DNA of 64,000 nt from MWAR01 sp035388825 (GTDB lineage: Bacteria; Muiribacteriota; Ozemobacteria; Ozemobacterales; Ozemobacteraceae). The notes below the pieces were generated by a model. The model searched no databases, was not told the origin of the DNA, and saw only the letters and a program-made list of their open reading frames with translations. Of this stretch, positions 24,701-33,453 are shown one piece after another. Positions within the stretch are counted from its first letter, which is position 1. Each line of letters opens with the position of its first letter. The stretch is taken from assembly GCA_035388825.1 (NCBI GenBank), contig DAOOQQ010000004.1:62001-126000 (forward strand), in the 5' to 3' direction. Both the position numbers and the translations under genes were made by a program.

Positions 24701-27700
24701 GCTGGCGATCAGGATGCCGTCGGTGGCGAGCGTGCCTGGTACCGACGGGGTGAACGAAATCGTCGCCGTAAGGGTTGCCGGGGTTGCCTCGAATTTGAGC
24801 TTTTCGAGCTTCACGTTCCCGCCGTTGAAGGCGGAAAACGTCTTCGTGGCGATCTGAGAACCCGCAGGGGCGTTTCCCATGTCGATCAGGGACTCGTTCA
24901 GGATCACCAATTCGGTTTCTCCGATCACGACCGTCACGGCGAACTCGTCGAAGGGCTCGGCGACGTCTCGGGCACCGTTGGCGGGAGCGAAGTCGTCCCA
25001 GACGTTCAAGACACCCGTATAGGTGCCGGACGCCTGATTGAAGGGCACGGTCAGCGTCAAGGAGGCCAGACGATAGCTCGAGGGAGAGACGGAAAAGCCG
25101 TTATCGGGGCTGAACCCGATATTGGCCCGATTGATGGAGTTGGTGGTGCAGTAGAGATGAACCGGTTGCCAGCACACATTCGTCAGACCGACATTGCCGA
25201 TATTGTCGAGGCGGGTATTGCCGATTCCCTTCGTTTGATTGCAGAACATCGTTCCGAAATCGATCGTCGCCGAGGCAAGGGCGAGGGCTCGCCTGGTGAT
25301 GACGATCGAGTTCGACAGAATGGTAAGAGTCCCCGTCGCTTCTCCCGTATTCATGTCGAATCCCGATGCAGAGCTGGTCATGCTGAAACTGCCGACCGTT
25401 CCCGTATCGTCTGCCGCAAGGAAATGCCAGGTGAAGGTCAGGGGAGTCGATGGGGTGACCATCCCCGAGATCGGATCGGGGCCATCGGTGAAGATCGTGT
25501 CGCCCGTACTCGGAGCCGTTTTGGCTGGAAGCGTAGGAGTTGTCGTCGCGATCGTCGAGCCGGCCGTGACCGGATTCGAAACGACAAGCTGGGCCGTGAG
25601 GGTGGCGCCCACTTCGACCGGATCGGGTGAAAGTGTCAAGGTTCCCGTAAGACGGCCTTGATGAAACAGGTCGAAATACAGTCGACCGACAGGGGAGGTA
25701 CCGCTTTTTGCGCCGCCACCGGTGACCAGCCACAGCTCGACCCGCCATGAACCGACGATATCCGTCGTCGTCAGATAATCGAATGTTCTATATTGACCGC
25801 TATCCTGTGTGGCCGATTGCGCCCGTTCGTTGCCGGCAGGGTCATAGATGAAGATGCGCATCTTGGTGCCGGAAACCGCGCCGAGATCGAACCGGGCATA
25901 GACCCGCTGCCCAAGGGTGTAGCCATACTGCTCGGGAGAATACGAGGGACTTGGGGAGAGCACGCCCGTGTAATCGAGGACGTCCCAGGTGCCGGGGGTG
26001 CCGCCGGTGGCCGAAAGACGCGAGGACGGATCGTTCGCGTCGAATGCCGCAAGAGATCCCGTGATCGTGTTCGTTCCAGGGGCCGCGGCCGGATCGACCG
26101 AGACGAGGAACGTCAGGGTCGCCGCGGTGTTCCCCGGGAGGAGATACGGCAGCGAGGGCGTCGTGAGCAGATGGGAATGACCGGCAAGAGTGTGGGAAAG
26201 CGATGCCGCGTCGATATACGCGCCGGCCTGACCGGAGTTCCGTATGCCGACGTCCACCAACAGATCCGTTTGCCCGGGGGAGACGGACACGTAATTCTCT
26301 TTCACCGCAAGAACGGTCAGGACGGGGGGCGTTTGAATCGTGCAGACGTTGCTCGTCTGTGTCGCCGCAATGATGCGGGGGGTCGAGGTGGCGTTCGCAT
26401 CGAATCCGAACCCAGAGGAGAGAAGCTGGAACTGGCCGGTCGTCAGAGCCTGGAACCGGTAGGTGTACGTGACCGTGCCAGTGGGGCTTATGTCTTGTCG
26501 GAGGGGGGCCGGTCCCGTTTGATACGTTGCCGTGCCGGTGTTGCCGGCGGCGATCGTCGCCGTGGCCGGCTCGGCATCCTGGACGAAGGCGCCACCGACA
26601 TTGGAGATACTCACGGTGGCTATGAACGTCGAGTTCAGACTCACCGTCGTCGGAAGGGACAGAGAGAGAGTCAGGCTGGCGGGGGCGACGACTTCGAAGG
26701 TATTTTCGCACAGCGGGACGGTGTCGAAAACGCGGGTGCCGACGACACGCCAGATACCGAGCGGAGAAGTTGGCGTCAGTTCGAACTCCCCTTCGATCGC
26801 ACCGGTCTCGTCGGTTTGAACCGCCGGATCACTGTATGCAACCTGAACTCCGGATGGGTTATACCAGCGCAGACGATGTTCCTTCAGAGGAGCCAGATTT
26901 TCGGCTTTCGAGAATACCGTGTAGTAGCCCTGGTTGAAGCTGCGCATCTTGATCAATCGTGCGGCATCTTTGTACGTGTTCACGAATCCGGCGACGATCG
27001 TCCATTGGCCGGGAACCAGGGCGCCGTCAAAATTGCTCGTCGGAACCTGGAGATTGATGTCCCGATAACCGATATGGGCGTCGATTTTTGCCGTTCCGGT
27101 CGCCGAGGTGGGATCGACCTCGAGGAGATACCGGACCGTCGATGCCTGAGCCGCATAGATGGTCAGTGGATAAGGGGTCTGGGGTTGGATGTTCAGATAC
27201 GTTCCAAGATCGAACTGGAGGTCCGTGCTGTCCCAGAGACCGGCGGCGTTTTTATCGCCCATGTTCTCGACCGTCACGTCGATGGGAACCTCCGTCTGAC
27301 CTAGAAAAACGGTCGATGGCGTGACGACACTCAAAACCCGGAGGGAAGCGGGTGCCCGAATGAGCCAGGATGTCGGGAGCGTGGCTCCGGCATCCCCAAT
27401 GCTCCGGCCGCTGATAGCGTTCGTCCCGGAGGCCGTCGCGTCGATCGTGTCGATGTCGCAGATGCTGTCATCGAGGACGTCGACAATGAACTCCGCGATG
27501 AGGCTGCCGCCTCCGGGGATGATGGTCCCGAGGGCGGGAGACTGGCGTGACCAGGAGTAATGGCCGACGGCGGGGAGTTTGAATGTCAGACTGGCCCCGC
27601 CGAACGAGGCGGGGGAGAAGCCGGTATTGGTCAGATACACCTTCACGGACAAGCCGGACTGACCGCGCGTGACCGTGGTTTGGGAGGCTTCGACCTTCGT

Positions 27701-28666
27701 GATCTCGAGGCGTGCCCGCTTGAACACGGCAAGAGGGGATTTCGGCGACTCCTGGCCGGCGGTATCATAGTCGGTGATACAGTAATAGACTTCGTCCTCG
27801 GAAGGGTTTTCCGACCAGGAGGTCGTCGTGCGCGACGTGCTCGAGGCGAGAATCCACCCCGAATCCCAGGGGCCGAGCGGCGTCGTGCTCCGATACATAC
27901 GATAGGCATGGGTGGCGATGGCGAGCTGAGGAGCCGATGATGGGTTGGTGCTGGCGGGCCAGTCGAGAAACACCTGACCGGAGGGGATTTCGGTGGCTGT
28001 AAGGCCGGACGGCGACAGATTCGCCGTGACGCGATCGATCCAAGAGGAAAGCTGAGTACCCGGCGAGTTGTTTCCGGCCTTGTTCGCCCCGAACTTCCAG
28101 CGGAACTGCAGACGATAGGAATCACCGGGTGAAAGGGTTTGCCGCCACGTCGCCGTTCTCGACCAACCGGTGTCGACGGTGCTCGTGGTTGAACCGAGAT
28201 GGGCGGCATCGAGAAAACTCGTTCCGCAGAGGTTGTTGGTGCTGACGAGATAGAGGCCCCCCGTCACCTGCAACTCCCAGTAGGCAAACGATGTGAAATA
28301 TGCTTGTTCCCGGTGCGATGCGGCGATGGTGATATTGGCCTCGGAGGCAAGAGGCGGCGTCAGGGGGAGCGTCTGAGCCATGTTCGCGTACGCGTAAGCG
28401 GAAATCGAGGGGTTCCCGTCTTTCTTGCGCTGTCCAAAAACCTTGAATGAACCGCCGGTATCGCCCGTGCTGCCATCGTACGCTTGCGCGAAATCCGCCG
28501 TCGATGAAAAATCCCCGTATGTTTCTTCCGTGATCACCCAGTCGTTCGCAGTCGAGGTGAAACTGGCGTTGCTCATCTGTTCGAGAGCATGGGCGGAGGA
28601 GAGCCCGATCAGCAGAGGGAAAACGGCGATCAGGGACAGAATCCGGACGAGCTGACGGCACTTCAT
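21754..28666 (-). CDS. Giant exported multi-domain protein; C-terminus displaced by a C9 frameshift
   Basis: About 2,300 residues. Signal peptide 1-27, then a beta-rich domain (about 28-195), a fibronectin III-like domain (about 198-300), several CARDB/Ig-like segments (to about 1120), and eight tandem ~120-residue modules (about 1120-2120). The modules end in acidic loops such as LFEDLDGDGTYVGD and LWNDENANNAIDLFEA. A C-terminal LamG/CBM-like domain follows. Read straight through, the last ~95 codons are Arg/His/Pro-rich nonsense ending at 21749. Removing one C from the nine-C run (22018-22026) restores PTPPYDVPFTWYRIYATY and a sensible end, SIDGEEYHYEW, with TAA at 21754-21756. Preceded by a pilin-like gene and followed one base later by lpxL. 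Likely a surface adhesin or pilus-associated protein. Confidence 0.8.
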
Positions 28667-28715
28667 TTCGGTGCTCCTCTCTCTCCAGGGCAATGCCGAT
28701 CGGGGAATGCGTGGA

Positions 28716-29249
28716 TCACCGGTCGATGCGGACCGAGCGACCGGAAAGACCGAGGGTGATGCCAAGTTTGTTTTCCCCAGGGAAATCGTCGATCTCGGTC
28801 GTGCCCAGATAGAACCAGTCGCGGGTGAGCGTCGTCTGGGCCTCGATCTGCCAGGAGGCGATCGTTCCCGCCGTGTCCGTGACCTCGAAGCTGGTGTTCT
28901 CGGCGATGTTGTCGGCAGCCTTCCAATACACGTCGCCGGTGCCGGTGCCCCACCGATGGCCCGGAACATGCCGATCCATCTGTGTCGGGTCATTCAGGTA
29001 GTTGAGCTGTGCCAGACTCGACAGTTCGTTTGCGATGGCGTTCTTGTTCGACAGGTCGGGGTTATACGTGGCGGACGCAGCCGCGCGCATGGCGAATGCC
29101 TGGCGGATCTGACCCAGAGCCATTTTCAGCTGAACATTCTTCTGCCGCTGCTCCTGGATCTCGATGCCGGGAATCAGCCGCATGGCCACGATTCCGCCGA
29201 TCATCAGCGCAACCAGCAGCATCAGGATCACGGTTCCCTGTCGCTTCAT
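28716..29249 (-). CDS. Pilin-like minor pseudopilin (GspK/PilX type)
   Basis: Protein of 177 residues. MKRQG then TVILMLLVALMIGGIVAMR is a prepilin-like leader and hydrophobic helix. Position +5 after the Gly is Met, not Glu, as in GspK/PilX tip pseudopilins. A helical stalk (residues 32-55) and a globular domain follow. GAGAGGGGAC precedes the ATG; an earlier in-frame ATG at 29378 would hide the leader. It is the first gene before the giant exported protein, suggesting that the two work at a pilus or pseudopilus tip. Confidence 0.75.
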   Translation of the reverse strand: MKRQGTVILMLLVALMIGGIVAMRLIPGIEIQEQRQKNVQLKMALGQIRQAFAMRAAASATYNPDLSNKNAIANELSSLAQLNYLNDPTQMDRHVPGHRWGTGTGDVYWKAADNIAENTSFEVTDTAGTIASWQIEAQTTLTRDWFYLGTTEIDDFPGENKLGITLGLSGRSVRIDR

Positions 29250-29272
29250 GACGGTCCCCTCTCTCTTTGGAC

Positions 29273-29302
29273 AATATAGACCGGGGTGTTTGTTTCTGTC
29301 AT
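29273..29302 (-). promoter_or_regulatory. Candidate promoter for the pilin-like and giant genes
   Basis: On the minus strand ATGACA (29297-29302), an 18-base spacer and TATATT (29273-29278), 24 bases before the ATG at 29249. Confidence 0.55.
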
Positions 29303-29326
29303 CAGGCAAAAATTGATCGCGGAACC

Positions 29327-29926
29327 TCAGGATTTTCTCCCGCGAATCAGTTCCAGATAGATGACTCGTCCCTGCCACCCGAGAAACAGCCCCAGCATGA
29401 CGATCAGAAGATACTTCCAGAAAGGGATCGGATCGTTGTCGTCCGCCAGGTGAAGGATGGCCCGGTGGCGATGAGCCTGAGCCAGATCGCCGGCGGCCTC
29501 TGCCCGGGAAAGATACTGGAGCCGAACGTCTTCATCGGTGGGAAATCTTCGGAGCCAGTCCTCGAGAAGAGGCTTCGCAAGCTCATAGGGCATGGAGGCT
29601 GTCCGACGCAGCAGGAACCTGGACGAGAGAATGTCACTCGGATTGCGCAACGTCGGGGGCGGCTGTGTGAGCCAGGCGGGCATGGCGAGGGTGGAATCGA
29701 TGGAATGGGCCTGATTCCAGAGACGTTTCGCCTCTGGAAGATTTCCGGCCAGATGCGCCGCTTGTGCCCGTTGGAGCAGATTCCGGACGCGAGCCGCGCG
29801 AACCGCCTCCGGCATTTCCGACCGAAGCCCCTGCGGACCGCTCTGCAGGGCAGCGGAAACCGGAATGAACGTCGCCAGGGCCGTATATACAATAACAATA
29901 TATATAATAATAAATACTATTTTCAT
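29327..29926 (-). CDS. Membrane protein with TPR-like helices
   Basis: Protein of 199 residues with an N-terminal signal-anchor (1-26), a helical region resembling TPRs (about 42-165: RAQAAHLAGNLPEAKRLWNQAHSI and DVRLQYLSRAEAAGDLAQAHRH) and a C-terminal transmembrane helix (about 167-187). The first 20 codons are strikingly AT-rich (ATA, TTT, ATT) in a GC-rich gene. AAAGGG precedes the ATG. It is downstream of the GspC/PilP-like gene after a 121-base gap (29927-30047) where I see only a possible TACAAT. Confidence 0.6.
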   Translation of the reverse strand: MKIVFIIIYIVIVYTALATFIPVSAALQSGPQGLRSEMPEAVRAARVRNLLQRAQAAHLAGNLPEAKRLWNQAHSIDSTLAMPAWLTQPPPTLRNPSDILSSRFLLRRTASMPYELAKPLLEDWLRRFPTDEDVRLQYLSRAEAAGDLAQAHRHRAILHLADDNDPIPFWKYLLIVMLGLFLGWQGRVIYLELIRGRKS

Positions 29927-30047
29927 GAGACCCTTTGCTTTGCCAGGAGCATGTCCCCCTGCCGACCCGGAAAGCTGATTTCCTCTCTGACAAAATTGTA
30001 CCTTTTCGGAGGGGGGAAGTCCAGAACCGTCATGGAGGAGGCCCGTA

Positions 30048-31121
30048 TCACTCGCTGTCCTGTCCGGCCGAAGGCGACGACGGGGGAAGGAGCGGGAGGG
30101 GTTGCCATTGACGGGCTTCGGGACTCGGAAGTCCGGAATCCGGCGGGGTGGGGCCGAAGCCGGGTTGCGGTTCGACCGGGCCGACCGAGACGAAATCCGG
30201 GATCGGCGGCGACAGCAGGGGCTGGATCTGACGGGGCCAGGGCATGATCTCGAGATGATCGGTGCGGTCGATGATGAAACACTGGTTCAGATACACGATC
30301 TTGGCCAGCATCTGATGGAACGGCACCTGCCGGAACGAGGCGTAAACCGGAAAATGCAGGTCCTTCGGAAACTGCATGGGCGTTTCGCCCCCGAGGGCGA
30401 TCTGGCGCAGCACCATCTGGATGTCATCCCCGCGCGAAAGCAGCGTTCCGGGCTTCTTCAGACCCTGGAACCGGATCGACAGCTCCTCGGGATTCCGGCT
30501 CCGGATCCGCTCCAGGATCTCGGTCCACCGTTCCCCGGCCGCCTCGTACGGAAGCACCAGCAGCACCGGCCCCGTGAGCGCGAACCGGTGGTGACGCGGC
30601 ATCACCTTCCCCAGCATCTTTTCGAGGGTCATGGCATGGGCAAACGGCACGACTCCGCCACCCGACTGGAAATGCATGACCACGTGATACCCGAACCCGG
30701 CTGTCAGCAGCTCGAGAGCCTCCCACAACCCGATCGGCAGGCCCGTGAACGACCAGCCGTGATGAAACGGCGGCTGGCTCGGCATCGGGATCCGCATCTC
30801 GACGAAGGTGCGGCTCGATGACCGCCGGAACAGCACGCTTTCCTGGCGCACATCATCGACCTGCCACTCCCCGTCGATCCGCGTGCCGGCAACCGCATGG
30901 AACCGCTCCCGGCCATGGCGGATCCAGGCCCGGGCACCGGAGGGCCCGTGCAGGATCGCCTCGACGACGGGCTCGCCCGGCTCGGGACGCCGATACTCCG
31001 GCCCCGTATGGCCCTCCGAGGGCGACGCGCCGGCCAGCCAGGCGAACAGGACGAGCAGCAGGAACAGCCCCCCGGCAAGTTGTCGCCCCGGTCGAGCCAT
31101 CCGCCCGCGAGATCCCCGCAT
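30048..31121 (-). CDS. GspC/PilP-like and STN-like secretion-associated protein
   Basis: Protein of 357 residues. A signal peptide/anchor (about 8-33) is followed by a segment with the GspC/PilP homology-region pattern (about 50-110: ARAWIRHGRERFHAVAGTRI then DGEWQVDDVRQESVLFRR). Two segments then resemble secretin N0/STN domains (about 130-200, and 240-300 with FPVYASFRQVPFHQMLAKIV), and a Pro-rich tail ends it. No secretin channel domain is present. The ATG at 31121 overlaps the asd stop. It may dock a pseudopilus platform to a secretin; the domain calls are by eye. Confidence 0.5.
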   Translation of the reverse strand: MRGSRGRMARPGRQLAGGLFLLLVLFAWLAGASPSEGHTGPEYRRPEPGEPVVEAILHGPSGARAWIRHGRERFHAVAGTRIDGEWQVDDVRQESVLFRRSSSRTFVEMRIPMPSQPPFHHGWSFTGLPIGLWEALELLTAGFGYHVVMHFQSGGGVVPFAHAMTLEKMLGKVMPRHHRFALTGPVLLVLPYEAAGERWTEILERIRSRNPEELSIRFQGLKKPGTLLSRGDDIQMVLRQIALGGETPMQFPKDLHFPVYASFRQVPFHQMLAKIVYLNQCFIIDRTDHLEIMPWPRQIQPLLSPPIPDFVSVGPVEPQPGFGPTPPDSGLPSPEARQWQPLPLLPPSSPSAGQDSE

Positions 31122-32143
31122 CACGAACCGAACCGCCCCATCGCCATGAGCTGTTCGAAAATCAGCACGCCGTTCGTCGCCGCGCCGCGGCGGAGGTTGT
31201 CGGCGACCACCCACAGGTTCAGGCCGTGTTCCACGCTTGAGTCGCGCCGGATGCGGCCGACGAACACCTCGTCCCGATGCTGCGCGAGAAGCGGGGTGGG
31301 GTAGATGTTCCGGCCCGGCACGTCCATCACGACGACACCGGGGGCTTTCTCGAGCAGGGAACGGGCTTCATCGGGCGTCATCGCGCCGCTCAATTCGAGG
31401 TTCACCGACTCGCTGTGGGCGTAATACACCGGCACGCGAACCGTCGTGGCGCATACGGGAATGGGGGCTTCCAGGATCTTCTGCGTCTCGCGCACCATCT
31501 TCTCTTCTTCCCGGCACATTCCCGACTCGAGGAAAATGTCGATGTGCGGGAACAGGTTGAAGCCGATCGGATGCGGATACACGCCCTCGGGAGCCGGCTC
31601 GCCGGCAAGGTGCGCCCGACTCTGCACGGTCAGGGTTTCGACGGCCTCGAGGCCGGTTCCCGAAACCGACTGGTAGGTCGAGACGACGATCCGCTTGAGA
31701 GGATTCACCCGGTGAATCGGCGCGATCGCGACCACCATCTGGATCGTCGAACAGTTGGGGTTTGCTATAATATTTCGAGGTATAGAATTGAGCGCGTGCG
31801 GATTCACTTCGGGAACGACGAGAGGCACGTCGGCTTCCATGCGGAACGCATTGCTGTTGTCGATCACGACCGCGCCCGCCTCGGCCGCCCGGGGGCACCA
31901 GGTCCGGCTGATGTCCGTGCCGGCCGAGAAAAACACCGCATCCAGCCCCTTGAAATCGGCTCCATCGAGCGCTTCGACTTCGACCTCGGTGCCCGCGAAC
32001 CGCATCTTCTGCCCCTTGCTCCGCTCCGAGGCGAACAGCCGAAGCGTGCGGGGCCGGAGATCGTGCTGCTCGAGCACCTGGAGGATGGTGCGGCCGACCG
32101 CGCCGGTGGCGCCGACGATACCGAACGAGGGGGTCTGCTTCAT
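31121..32143 (-). CDS. asd: Aspartate-semialdehyde dehydrogenase
   Basis: Makes aspartate semialdehyde for lysine, diaminopimelate, threonine and methionine synthesis. Protein of 340 residues. GIVGATGAVGRTILQVLEQ is the NADP-binding start, IIANPNCSTIQMV near 120-132 holds the catalytic Cys, and QSVSGTGLEAVE near 155 and the C-terminal NLWVVADNLRRGAATNGVLI are present. AAGGAGC precedes the ATG at 32143. It is embedded in what otherwise looks like an envelope/secretion operon. Confidence 0.96.
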   Translation of the reverse strand: MKQTPSFGIVGATGAVGRTILQVLEQHDLRPRTLRLFASERSKGQKMRFAGTEVEVEALDGADFKGLDAVFFSAGTDISRTWCPRAAEAGAVVIDNSNAFRMEADVPLVVPEVNPHALNSIPRNIIANPNCSTIQMVVAIAPIHRVNPLKRIVVSTYQSVSGTGLEAVETLTVQSRAHLAGEPAPEGVYPHPIGFNLFPHIDIFLESGMCREEEKMVRETQKILEAPIPVCATTVRVPVYYAHSESVNLELSGAMTPDEARSLLEKAPGVVVMDVPGRNIYPTPLLAQHRDEVFVGRIRRDSSVEHGLNLWVVADNLRRGAATNGVLIFEQLMAMGRFGS

Positions 32144-32159
32144 GACGGTTGCTCCTTGA

Positions 32160-32762
32160 TCAGCGTCCGGCCGCATCACCGACCGGAGACGTGTCCGACG
32201 CAGAGGACCCTGCGGGGGCTTCCGCGTCGTTCGCCCGCCGGGACTCCTGCAGAAACGAGGAATACCCCGTCGGGCGGTAGAATCTCGCGGGAATGTTCGC
32301 TTTCGGTGCCTCCTGGCTTGCCGTGCCGATCGCGTTCCGGACGGTGCCGGGCAACAACGCGGCCGCCGAGGCGAGAGTGGGCAGAACCGTGCCCAGGGAG
32401 GTTTCCCGGATATCCTGGGTTCCCGAGCCCGTCTGGGTGACGGAGCTGCTCTGCCCCTGCCGACGGAACTTCGAAAAATCCGGCATCGTCGGCGGGGTGA
32501 ACCGGAATCTTCCGCCTTCGCCCGGCCCCTTCGGTGCTGCGGGGCCCGACCGCGGGTCGGGATCGACGGGACCGGCCGGCTCTGCCACGGGTTGGAGCGG
32601 CACCTGGTCCGGGTTTGATTGGTCCGCCGCCGGGCTGCCGGACTCGTTCATCCATGCCGGAAATGCCTGCTGCCGGAAACCAGGACCGGAATCGTCCTGC
32701 GCAGATCCGGGCAGGGCGCACATCAACAGCAGTATCAATCCGAGCGGATCGGTTCGTCGCAT
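32160..32762 (-). CDS. Secreted proline-rich protein of unknown function
   Basis: Protein of 200 residues with a signal peptide (1-20, LGLILLLMCALPGSA). The mature part is rich in Pro, Ser, Gly and Asp with no recognisable domain, apart from a short hydrophobic stretch around 130-150. I chose the ATG at 32762, nine bases after GAGG; ATG at 32771 would touch the ribosome site. Sixteen bases before asd, so probably co-transcribed. A weak candidate promoter, TTGTGA-17-TACGTT, lies at 32792-32820. Confidence 0.55.
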   Translation of the reverse strand: MRRTDPLGLILLLMCALPGSAQDDSGPGFRQQAFPAWMNESGSPAADQSNPDQVPLQPVAEPAGPVDPDPRSGPAAPKGPGEGGRFRFTPPTMPDFSKFRRQGQSSSVTQTGSGTQDIRETSLGTVLPTLASAAALLPGTVRNAIGTASQEAPKANIPARFYRPTGYSSFLQESRRANDAEAPAGSSASDTSPVGDAAGR

Positions 32763-32877
32763 CGCGGTCATCCTCGGCGGAACTGACGTGCAACGTACCA
32801 TGAATGTTTGATGATCACAACCGCCTGATGGATTTCCTGAAGGCTTGCCGCATCGAGAATGTTCGGCTAAACTGAAG

Positions 32878-33441
32878 ATGATGAATATATCGCCGAGATC
32901 GCCGAAGACGGTGCGTCTCCGGTACAAAAACCCGCGTTACGACCGGGTCGTGAGAGTAAATACCGAGAATATCGCCCGCAGCATGGGCTTCGACGAGGAC
33001 CAGGTGTTCGATATCACCCTGGCCGTCGAGGAGGCCTACGCGAACGCGATCGAGCACGCCTCGCGCCATGGCCCCGACCTCGAACTCGAAATCATCTACT
33101 TTCTGCTCGAAGATCGCATCGAGATCTCGGTCCATGACACCGGTTGCGGGTTCCTCGCCCCGCAGGACGACGGAACCCCGCCCCGCTTCCGGGGAATCGA
33201 AAGCTCGCGCGGCCGCGGGATCGCCCTGATCCGCATGCTGTCCGATGCGGCGGATATCCTGTCCGAGCCCGGCATCGGTACCCTGATCCGTATCACGAAG
33301 TTCCTGGTCAAGCCCAAGGCTCGACCGGGCGCGGCTCCGGCGAAGAAAAAGGCGGCGTCACCGAAAAAGAAACGCTCACCGGGCGTGGCCGGCAAGCGCT
33401 CTTCCAGGTCATCGAACCTGCTCGGGACGGCGGGCCACTGA
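32878..33441 (+). CDS. RsbW-type ATP-binding protein (anti-sigma kinase family)
   Basis: Protein of 187 residues. The GHKL ATPase boxes are clear: EEAYANAIEHAS (N box, about 53-64), DTGCGF (G1, about 91-96) and SRGRGIALIRMLSD (G2, about 113-126). This is the HATPase_c_2 family of RsbW/SpoIIAB serine kinases that control sigma factors through anti-anti-sigma partners. A Lys/Arg-rich tail (about 145-187) is unusual. The start is ATGATG with a weak ribosome site. No STAS partner is adjacent. It converges with the AAA+ gene 12 bases away. Confidence 0.85.
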   Translation: MMNISPRSPKTVRLRYKNPRYDRVVRVNTENIARSMGFDEDQVFDITLAVEEAYANAIEHASRHGPDLELEIIYFLLEDRIEISVHDTGCGFLAPQDDGTPPRFRGIESSRGRGIALIRMLSDAADILSEPGIGTLIRITKFLVKPKARPGAAPAKKKAASPKKKRSPGVAGKRSSRSSNLLGTAGH

Positions 33442-33453
33442 GGGTCTCGCGGC

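Noticed and set aside
28667..28993. N-terminal extension of the giant protein to 28993
   Set aside because: It would overlap the pilin-like gene and is Arg/Pro/Ser-rich; the ATG at 28666 begins a clear signal peptide.
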